A stretch of 48,420 nucleotides of DNA from NCBI GenBank assembly GCA_963603365.1, contig CAVCMI010000012.1, positions 1 through 48,420 on the forward strand, given 5' to 3'. The stretch is from F23-D06 sp963603365. Its GTDB lineage: Bacteria; Bacteroidota; Bacteroidia; Bacteroidales; WCHB1-69. The notes under the pieces are model-generated. The model was given only the letters and a program-made list of their open reading frames with translations. It searched no databases and was not told the origin of the DNA. The translations under genes and the position numbers were made by a program. Within the stretch, counting starts at the first letter, position 1. The number at the start of each line of letters is the position of its first letter. Shown one piece after another: positions 42,814 through 48,420 of this stretch.

Positions 42814-43770
42814 TTAGTCTTGTTTGTAACGTTCTTTCAGTACTTTGAGCATGTCTTCCGTCATGGCAGCGAGGTCGAACGTGGGTTTGAACCCCCATTC
42901 CTCACGTGCACAGCTGTCGTCCATACAGTTCGGCCACGAGTCGGCAATGCCCTGGCGCAGCTCGTCGTACACGTATTCCATCTCGAAACTTGGGATATGC
43001 TTTTTTATTTCGTTGCAGATCATCTCAGGGTCAAAACTCATTGCCGTGATGTTGAAAGAGTTGCGGTGAATGAGTTTCGACGGGTCGGCTTCCATGAGGT
43101 CTATGGCTGCCTTGAGGGCGTCCGGCATGTACATCATGTCCATGAATGTGCCTTTCGCGATGGGGCAGGTGAATTTCTCGCCCTTGACCGCTGCATAGTA
43201 GATCTCGACGGCGTAGTCGGTGGTGCCGCCGCCCGGCAGTGTCACGTTGGAAATCAGACCGGGGAAGCGCACCGAACGGGTGTCCACGCCAAAACGCTTG
43301 AAATAATAGTCGCTGAGCAGTTCGCCTGTGACTTTCGTGACGCCGTAGATGGTTTTCGGGCGTTGGATGGTGTCTTGCGGGGTCATGTCGTGCGGGGTCT
43401 CAGGCCCGAACGAGCCGATGGAACTGGGTGTGAAGAGGGCACAGCCCATCTCGCGCGACACTTCAAGGCAGTTGAGCAGCGCCCCTATGCCGACGTTCCA
43501 TCCTAACATAGGGTTGGCTTCGGCCTTGGCGGAGAGGATGGCAGCCAGATTGTAGATGGCGTCAATCTTGTACTTCTTTACGGCATCTGCTATCTCTTGG
43601 GCGTTGGTGGCATCGATTTTGCACGAAGGACCGGCTTCTGCCAAGGCTCCTTTCAGCGGGTAAATCATGTCGGCGGCGACAACGTTGTCCGTGCCGTATT
43701 GTTTGCGCAGGGCAGGGGTCAACTCTGAACCGATCTGTCCGCAAGCTCCAATAACCAGTATTCTTTTCAT
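42814..43770 (-). CDS. SDR-type L-threonine 3-dehydrogenase / NAD-dependent epimerase family
   Basis: I start at 43770, where MKRILVIGACGQIGSEL begins a Rossmann fold with the GxxGxxG motif. An ATG 39 bp upstream only adds a low-complexity leader. The product has 318 residues. The catalytic YxxxK is in TIYGVTKVTGE, followed by the substrate-loop SVRFPGLIS and PGGGTTDYAVEIYY, typical of the short-chain-type threonine dehydrogenases that oxidise threonine to 2-amino-3-ketobutyrate. The usual partner, glycine C-acetyltransferase (kbl), is not in the window. It heads a three-gene operon with the PLP enzyme and the EamA exporter. Confidence 0.9.
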   Translation of the reverse strand: MKRILVIGACGQIGSELTPALRKQYGTDNVVAADMIYPLKGALAEAGPSCKIDATNAQEIADAVKKYKIDAIYNLAAILSAKAEANPMLGWNVGIGALLNCLEVSREMGCALFTPSSIGSFGPETPHDMTPQDTIQRPKTIYGVTKVTGELLSDYYFKRFGVDTRSVRFPGLISNVTLPGGGTTDYAVEIYYAAVKGEKFTCPIAKGTFMDMMYMPDALKAAIDLMEADPSKLIHRNSFNITAMSFDPEMICNEIKKHIPSFEMEYVYDELRQGIADSWPNCMDDSCAREEWGFKPTFDLAAMTEDMLKVLKERYKQD

Positions 43771-43820
43771 CGCAATTGTATTATTATTAGTTGTTATACG
43801 TTTTTTCAAATAAAAGCGTG

Positions 43821-43828
43821 CAAAAGTA
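43821..43828 (-). promoter_or_regulatory. -7 element of the threonine dehydrogenase operon (proximal)
   Basis: TACTTTTG on the minus strand, 50 bp upstream of the start at 43770. Confidence 0.5.
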
Positions 43829-43891
43829 CAAAAAAATGAGAATGGGCAGCATTATTAAAAGATAGCACAATCTCAACATAGATTCAAGCGG

Positions 43892-43899
43892 CAAAGTTA
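43892..43899 (-). promoter_or_regulatory. -7 element of the threonine dehydrogenase operon (distal)
   Basis: TAACTTTG on the minus strand, about 70 bp further upstream than the first element. It could be a second start or a chance match. Confidence 0.3.
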
Positions 43900-44044
43900 A
43901 CCCAAAACAGGAGTAGGGGTGTCGGCGGAAAAACAGGAAACCCCACAACGCATCACTGACCAGCCGATGTGATTATAATGCCGTCTGCTTAAAAAACTGA
44001 GTTTGTACGAAATAAAAAAATTGAACCAGCATCTTACACCTCCA

Positions 44045-44072
44045 ATTCATTCCTCATTCCTCATTCCTAATT
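44045..44072. repeat. CATTCCT tandem repeat, inverted copy of 47021-47048
   Basis: The 18-mer attcctcattcctcattc at 44049-44066 is the exact reverse complement of 47022-47039. Together the copies flank the hisS-DUF389 operon as an inverted pair about 3 kb apart. Confidence 0.8.
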
Positions 44073-44127
44073 ATCAAATCGATTATCAATGAATTGTTGG
44101 TAGAACTCCCGGAGCGTTCCCCGCGGC

Positions 44128-45522
44128 TTAATGAATGATTCTCAGTTCTTCAAGTTGCAGCCGCACTTTCAGCCATTCAGCGAGTGTCTTCTCTTTCGCG
44201 GCATCTCCGCTCCCGTTTTTCCAGCGGATGTAAAGGGTTGGTATTGTGCGGTGTCCCATAGTCTTAGGATTGTAGTATTCCATGTTTGCAATGGCCATCT
44301 CCTCAATTCCGGGATACTGGACTTGTATTTCCATGGCGACCTGTTTTGCTTGGGAGCCCGTGCCGGTTATCTTGCTTATCTGCTGTTCCAGCGCGCGTAT
44401 GGTGGAGTCCTGCTGCTGGATGATGTCCTCCTTTTTCTGGATCATATTCTCTATGATTTCGTTCTGCTGCGTAATGTCGATGGTCTCGCCGGTCTGCCTG
44501 ACAATAAGTCTTGCGTTTTTGAGCCCGTATTTGTCGTGGATGATGTTTTGCATATTTTCGAGACTCTCGTTAGAGAGAGTCTTTCCTACAAGGGACAGTT
44601 CAATGGTCTGGCTGCGCGGATGGTATTCGCGGTTATATTTGATGATTTGCGTATTCTGCATCAGCGCATTGTCTTGTATGTCGTTCACAAACCTTATGCT
44701 TTGTGTGTTGAAGGCCGACTCTCTGACCACGTCGATGGCCAGGAAGATGCTCGGCACCAGCACGACGACCGTGAATATGGAGACGATCCGTTTCTCTTTG
44801 CGTTTGCGTTTTGCGTCAGAGAAATTCTTTTTAGGGAATCCGAGGAAGCGGACCATCAGGTAGGTGGCGAGGGCAATGAAGAAGGAGTTGATGAAGAAGA
44901 GGTAGAATGCGCCGAGGAAATAGCCGAGTTGTCCGGTGGCGATGCCGAAGCCGGCGGTGCAGAGCGGCGGCATCAAGGCGGTGGCTATCGCCACGCCTGA
45001 AATGACGGTGAACGGCTGCGACTTCCGCGAGGTGGCCACGATGCCCGCCAGTCCGCCGAAAAAGGCGATGAACACGTCGAAGATGGTCGGGCGGGTCCGT
45101 GCCAGCAGCTCCGACTGCGCGTCGCTGATGGGGGATATCAGAAAGTAGAGCGTAGATGCCGTGAGGCTTATCAGCACCATCACGACCAGGTTCTTGAGCG
45201 ACTTGCGCAGCAGGTCTTCGTCAAGGATGCCGACGGATAGTCCGATGCCGTTGATGGGGCCCATCAGCGGGGAAATGAGCATTGCGCCGATGATGACCGC
45301 CGTGGAGTTCACGTTCAGTCCCACCGAAGCCACGATGATGGCGAAGAACAGGATCCAGACGTTCACGCCGCGGAATTCCACGCTTTTGGAGATGGATTCC
45401 ACCGTCATCGGATAGTCGGTGTCATCCCTCAGCTGCGTGTATTTGCGGAGGGTGATCCAGAACGAGCGTGCCGTTCTGGAAGCCGGCTTTTTCTTTTTCG
45501 GAGAAGGTTCAGTTGTATCCAT
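44128..45522 (-). CDS. DUF389 (TIGR00341-type) membrane protein
   Basis: A 464-residue protein. The first 230 residues hold the DUF389 core with about six membrane helices, including the signature INGIGLSVGILDEDLL and ISGVAIATALMPPLCTAG. After a basic stretch (KRKRKEKR) and one more helix comes a soluble C-terminal half with a coiled coil (about 355-390, QKKEDIIQQQDSTIRALEQQ) that may face the periplasm. The function of the family is unknown. It follows hisS after 21 bp, so it is probably read from the hisS promoter. Confidence 0.88.
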   Translation of the reverse strand: MDTTEPSPKKKKPASRTARSFWITLRKYTQLRDDTDYPMTVESISKSVEFRGVNVWILFFAIIVASVGLNVNSTAVIIGAMLISPLMGPINGIGLSVGILDEDLLRKSLKNLVVMVLISLTASTLYFLISPISDAQSELLARTRPTIFDVFIAFFGGLAGIVATSRKSQPFTVISGVAIATALMPPLCTAGFGIATGQLGYFLGAFYLFFINSFFIALATYLMVRFLGFPKKNFSDAKRKRKEKRIVSIFTVVVLVPSIFLAIDVVRESAFNTQSIRFVNDIQDNALMQNTQIIKYNREYHPRSQTIELSLVGKTLSNESLENMQNIIHDKYGLKNARLIVRQTGETIDITQQNEIIENMIQKKEDIIQQQDSTIRALEQQISKITGTGSQAKQVAMEIQVQYPGIEEMAIANMEYYNPKTMGHRTIPTLYIRWKNGSGDAAKEKTLAEWLKVRLQLEELRIIH

Positions 45523-45543
45523 AGTGGCTGTTGTGTCAGGTGG

Positions 45544-46923
45544 TTAGTGTTCGCAATCCCGGTGTGCGGTGATGTGTTGCGTAAGGTTGTCAAGTGTCAT
45601 TGCCAACTGGGTGCCGTCGGCCATGTTCTTGAGCGTATAGATGCCTTTGGCGCGTTCGTCTTCTCCGGCAATGACCACAAAGGGGATGTGTTTTGCATTG
45701 GCGTATGTCATCTGCTTGCCGATTTTGACGTTGTCGGGGTAGATTTCAGACGAGAGCCCGTGTTCTCTCAAAGTGCGCAGTCCTTTCAGTGCGTATTTCT
45801 CCTCTTCGCCGCCGAAGTTGAGGAACAGTGCGTCCACGGGGTTCTGGATGCTGGCGGGGAAGAGCCCGAGTTCGTCCAGCACGTCATAGATGCGTTCTGC
45901 GCCGTAGGAGATGCCTACGCCCGACATGCTCTTGAGTCCGAAAATGCCGGTAAGGTTGTCGTAGCGGCCGCCGCCGGAAATGCTCCCCATAGCGGCGTCG
46001 CGGGCCTTGACCTCGAAGATGGCCCCTGTGTAGTAGTTGAGCCCTCGCGCAAGGGTGACGTCAACCTCCAAGGTGGCTGAAAGTGCCATGTCCTTGGCAT
46101 AGTCAAGTACGGTTGTCAGCTCTTCGATGCCTTTCATTCCGGTTTCGCTGCCTGCGAGGAGCCCTTTGAGCCTCTCCACCTTCTCGTCGTTGCTGTGCTG
46201 GCAGAATGAGAACACGGGCGACAGTTTGGCGATGGCCTCGCGGCTGATGCCGCGCTCTTCCATTTCGCGGCACACCTCGTCTTGTCCGATTTTGTCCAGT
46301 TTGTCCAAAGCCACGCAAAGGTCGGTGACGCGTCCGGCCTCGCCGATGACTTCAGCAATGCCGGAGAGGATCTTGCGGTTGTTGATTTTTATGGTTACGG
46401 CAATGCCGAAACGGCGGAAGATCTCGTCGGTGATTTCAACGAGTTCGGCCTCATTGAGGAGTGAGGCGCTGCCGATGATGTCGGCATCGCACTGGTAGAA
46501 CTCGCGGTACCGTCCTTTTTGCGGTCTGTCGGCACGCCACACGGGCTGCATCTGATACCTCTTGAACGGGAAAGTGAGTTCGTGCTGGTGCTGCACCACA
46601 AAACGTGCAAACGGTACGGTGAGGTCATAGCGCAGCCCCTTTTCGCAAAGCTTTGAGGCCAGCCGGTTCGGGGAAAGGCCGGGTTCGCTGAAGTCGATGC
46701 TGTGCGTGAAGTCGCCGGAGTTCAGGATCTTGAACAGCAGGCGGTCACCCTCGTCTCCGTATTTGCCCATCAGGGTGGTCAGGTTCTCCATGGCCGGCGT
46801 CTCGATGGGAAGGTAGGCGTGGCGGTGGAAGACAGAACGGATGGTGTCGAAGATATAGTTCCGCCTCATCATCTCGACGGGCGTGAAGTCGCGGGTTCCT
46901 TTGGGAATGGAGGGTTTTACCAT
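45544..46923 (-). CDS. hisS: Histidyl-tRNA synthetase
   Basis: A 459-residue class II synthetase that charges tRNA-His. Motif 1 lies near residues 50-80. Motif 2 includes the GRYREFYQCDADIIG stretch. The HisA-type histidine-binding motif is ARGLNYYTG, and motif 3 has GGGRYDNL with a GISYGAERI end. The C-terminal anticodon-binding domain (about 365-459) is present. It has its own promoter at 46952-46959 and is followed by the DUF389 gene. Confidence 0.97.
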   Translation of the reverse strand: MVKPSIPKGTRDFTPVEMMRRNYIFDTIRSVFHRHAYLPIETPAMENLTTLMGKYGDEGDRLLFKILNSGDFTHSIDFSEPGLSPNRLASKLCEKGLRYDLTVPFARFVVQHQHELTFPFKRYQMQPVWRADRPQKGRYREFYQCDADIIGSASLLNEAELVEITDEIFRRFGIAVTIKINNRKILSGIAEVIGEAGRVTDLCVALDKLDKIGQDEVCREMEERGISREAIAKLSPVFSFCQHSNDEKVERLKGLLAGSETGMKGIEELTTVLDYAKDMALSATLEVDVTLARGLNYYTGAIFEVKARDAAMGSISGGGRYDNLTGIFGLKSMSGVGISYGAERIYDVLDELGLFPASIQNPVDALFLNFGGEEEKYALKGLRTLREHGLSSEIYPDNVKIGKQMTYANAKHIPFVVIAGEDERAKGIYTLKNMADGTQLAMTLDNLTQHITAHRDCEH

Positions 46924-46951
46924 AGGTTATTCATTGTTTTTTTAGACGGCG

Positions 46952-46959
46952 CAAAGGTA
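46952..46959 (-). promoter_or_regulatory. -7 element of hisS
   Basis: TACCTTTG on the minus strand, 28 bp upstream of the hisS start. Confidence 0.55.
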
Positions 46960-47020
46960 CGCATTTTTCGGGGATGCAGCGGCAACGCGCGACTGGAACG
47001 CCACAGATCCAGACAATTAT

Positions 47021-47048
47021 TGAATGAGGAATGAGGAATTAGGAATTG
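47021..47048. repeat. GAATGAG tandem repeat, inverted copy of 44045-44072
   Basis: Contains the 18-mer gaatgaggaatgaggaat at 47022-47039, the exact reverse complement of 44049-44066. Confidence 0.8.
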
Positions 47049-47180
47049 CGATGGAACTTTTTGCGGCATCTGTGCTCTAAACTCTACGATCATAACACTA
47101 AATTCTTGCCTTGCCGCTATGGACAGGTGATGCTGCCGGAAATGAATTTACAATATAACGTACTAATACACAACATTTTG

Positions 47181-47188
47181 CCCCCCCC
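47181..47188. repeat. C8 homopolymer tract
   Basis: Eight C preceded by TTTTG on the plus strand. Third instance of the TTTG-C8/9 pattern in this window. It lies about 40 bp upstream of the -7 element for the small membrane protein gene. Confidence 0.85.
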
Positions 47189-47229
47189 GAAAATTTTCTG
47201 AAAGAAGTAAAAATTAACAGAAAAAACAT

Positions 47230-47237
47230 TACATTTG
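47230..47237 (+). promoter_or_regulatory. -7 element of the small membrane protein gene
   Basis: TACATTTG matches TAnnTTTG. The transcript would have a leader of about 140 nt that includes the 47262-47322 hairpin. Confidence 0.45.
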
Positions 47238-47261
47238 CCACGTCGGTTCCTTTGGATTTTG

Positions 47262-47322
47262 TCCTGCCTGTCTTGCCTGTCTTGCCTGTCGGCAGACGGG
47301 TCGGCAGACAGGACAGGCAGGA
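47262..47322. repeat. Dispersed GC-rich hairpin repeat
   Basis: TCCTGCCTGTC (47262-47272) pairs exactly with GACAGGCAGGA (47312-47322). The loop contains more TTGCCTGTC and TCGGCAGAC units. It shares the 15-mer tgcctgtcggcagac (47283-47297) in inverted form with the tandem repeats at 243-305. Confidence 0.75.
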
Positions 47323-47384
47323 GAACGGACTTCACAAGGTTCAGAGGGAAGGAAGACGAGAATTGGTTAAAAAAAAGAAGTACC

Positions 47385-47744
47385 ATGATAATTAAAAAAA
47401 GTATGAAAAAACTAAGAGGAGTTTTACTCTGTATTGTCGGAGTTGTTTCTATTGGATTGGCTATCAAGAGTTATACCATCAAGCCATCGTACTATGAGTC
47501 CATCCAATTTTATGGTGGCGATGCTTATACTGGCATTCAACATGCTGCAGCCAGAACTTCAGAAAATGTCGCAAAATTGAAAGACAGTATAAATTTCGGA
47601 TTTGGTTCTGTACTATTGATAACTGGCTTAAGTCTGCTTGCAGTTGGAGCGACATCTTTCAGTTCTGAAAAGCAGGGGGAAAAAGCAACTGACTTTCAAC
47701 AGCAAAAGAGAATGGCACCTCCAACAATTAGCCAGGAAGTATAA
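47385..47744 (+). CDS. Small two-helix membrane protein of unknown function
   Basis: I start at 47385 (MIIKKSMKKLRG), which has GAAG six to nine bases upstream; the frame is open further back but there it translates the hairpin repeat. A second Met lies six codons in. The product has 119 residues with helices at about 10-27 and 70-88. The first helix could also be an uncleaved signal. A 40-residue, mostly polar outside loop and a polar, basic-glutamine C-terminal tail follow. No family recognised. Confidence 0.65.
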   Translation: MIIKKSMKKLRGVLLCIVGVVSIGLAIKSYTIKPSYYESIQFYGGDAYTGIQHAAARTSENVAKLKDSINFGFGSVLLITGLSLLAVGATSFSSEKQGEKATDFQQQKRMAPPTISQEV

Positions 47745-47873
47745 TAGTTTATTCGCGAGATTGAGGATGCAGGTTGGTGCGAGTTGACGGAGATGGGGTA
47801 TTGTGGTGGAAAATTGTAAAAGAGACAGAATAGAAAAATGAATTTGTTAAACTGTTACAAGACTCTTGACGGA

Positions 47874-47885
47874 GCAAAGCTTTGC
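47874..47885. promoter_or_regulatory. 12-bp perfect palindrome upstream of the DUF262 gene
   Basis: GCAAAGCTTTGC is its own reverse complement and is nested in a wider imperfect dyad (ACGGA...TCCGT). It lies about 47 bp before the DUF262 start codon and could be an operator or a small hairpin. The 187-bp gap around it shows no other gene. Confidence 0.35.
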
Positions 47886-47931
47886 GTTGCTATTCCGTTG
47901 GAAATGTAAACTGACATTGCAATTATAAGTT

Positions 47932-48420
47932 ATGAATGAAATACAAACAAAACCGATAGGGCAACTTATTTTAAACAAGGAAAACCCTTCACATCCAAAA
48001 CGCGTAGAACATTAACCTTGTCCCATCATACCAGCGTGGTTACAGATGGACAGAGCTTCATGTTCAGGCTCTTTTGGAAGACATAGATGCTTTCTTGCAA
48101 AAACAGTCCGTTGGGGCTATGATTCAATCCTATTGTCTTCAACCTATTGTTGTCGTTGAGCAATTTGATGAAGAAGGAAAGATAATCTGGGAGATAATTG
48201 ATGGACAACAACGACTTATTACCCTATATATCATCTTGAAAAGACTGGGCAAAACTCATTATGAGATTTGTTTTGATAAACGTGAAAAGAGTGCGGATTT
48301 TCTGCAAAAATTGTCGAATGAGACTCTCTGCGATGACGATCCTGACTGCCATTTTATGAGCGATGCCTATCGCTGCATAGACAACTGGTTTTCAATAAAA
48401 GAAGAAGAGGATATTGCATA
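47932..48420 (+). pseudogene. DUF262 (GmrSD/ParB-like) protein, frameshifted and cut by the window edge
   Basis: The ATG at 47932 opens MNEIQTKPIGQLI, a typical start of DUF262 proteins, but meets TAA at 48013. The +1 frame, open from 48008 to the window end, reads NLVPSYQRGYRWTELHVQAL, then EIIDGQQRLITLY, which are the two hallmark motifs of the N-terminal DUF262 domain (a ParB/Srx-like fold used by GmrSD-type modification-dependent restriction enzymes and other defence proteins). The two frames fit together if one base is removed or two added near 48010-48014. About 140 codons of the second frame are visible. The remainder is outside the window. Confidence 0.72.

Larger units (their letters stand above)
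43810..44127. other. Intergenic stretch between threonine dehydrogenase and DUF389 genes
   Basis: No gene seen. It contains the two candidate promoters for the dehydrogenase operon on the right-to-left strand and the pentamer-type repeat CATTCCT (44045-44072). No intrinsic terminator with a U-run is evident behind the DUF389 gene. Confidence 0.6.
46924..47384. other. Accessory-looking intergenic stretch with promoters and repeats
   Basis: Between the hisS start and the small membrane protein lie the hisS promoter, the CATTCCT-type repeat (47021-47048), a C8 tract, a plus-strand -7 element (47230-47237) and a large hairpin built from TTGCCTGTC units (47262-47322). No gene is apparent. Composition switches here from GC-rich to AT-rich. 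Confidence 0.6.

Noticed and set aside
47235..47384. 50-codon N-terminal extension (LSCLSCLS repeats) of the small membrane protein
   Set aside because: It translates the hairpin repeat and begins inside the -7 element; the start at 47385 has a better ribosome binding site.

Overview
The window reads as a piece of a Bacteroidota (Bacteroidales-type) chromosome. The support is a type IX secretion C-terminal sorting domain on a 1730-residue surface protein, a FISUMP-domain exported protein, many -7 promoter elements of the TAnnTTTG form, weak Shine-Dalgarno signals, and families such as the SDR-type threonine dehydrogenase and an RnfB/RnfC pair. I cannot name the genus or species from sequence alone.

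Layout. 0-2.3 kb: a minus-strand PhoR/PhoB-like two-component pair, preceded by a 3' zone with 21-bp tandem repeats and a G9 tract. 2.4-4.6 kb: a divergent PiT phosphate transporter with a soluble C-terminal extension. 4.6-8.2 kb: plus-strand housekeeping genes (Nudix hydrolase, exported alpha/beta hydrolase, ruvX, peptide deformylase, TPR-like lipoprotein). 8.2-9.8 kb: rnhB and a polytopic membrane protein on the minus strand. 9.9-19.4 kb: a giant repeat-built T9SS cargo, leuS and a flippase. 19.4-33.3 kb: a continuous minus-strand, visibly AT-richer block. It holds a vWA-like lipoprotein, a 3-TM protein, a tubulin/FtsZ-like GTPase, a large Hsp70/actin-fold ATPase, a degenerate actin-fold protein with TPR/coiled-coil repeats, a TerD-like Ca2+-binding protein, a single-pass linker membrane protein, two very small genes that are easy to miss, and a Ca2+ P-type ATPase. 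33.8-34.1 kb: a tRNA cluster (two identical Val-GAC, one Ser-GGA) with promoter and terminator. 34.1-37.0 kb: rnfB-rnfC and a nucleosidase gene interrupted by an in-frame stop. 37.1-40.5 kb: the FISUMP protein. 40.7-43.8 kb: a threonine dehydrogenase / class V aminotransferase / EamA exporter operon. 44.1-46.9 kb: hisS and a DUF389 protein. 46.9-48.4 kb: a second AT-rich accessory stretch with repeats, a small membrane protein, and the start of a DUF262 (GmrSD/ParB-like) gene carrying a frameshift.

The most interesting element is the seven-gene operon at 22.75-33.3 kb. It joins tubulin-fold, Hsp70/actin-fold, TerD and vWA-like modules with membrane anchors, next to a tRNA cluster and a calcium pump. 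I infer a membrane-associated NTP- and Ca2+-dependent assembly, perhaps for stress response or defence. I know of no experimental description of this exact set. Other points worth checking are three breaks in reading frames (small lipoprotein, nucleosidase, DUF262), a perfect 192-bp internal duplication in the surface-protein gene, an 11-bp-period OmpR/PhoB-type box, and three homopolymer C/G tracts in the same TTTG-C8/9 context.
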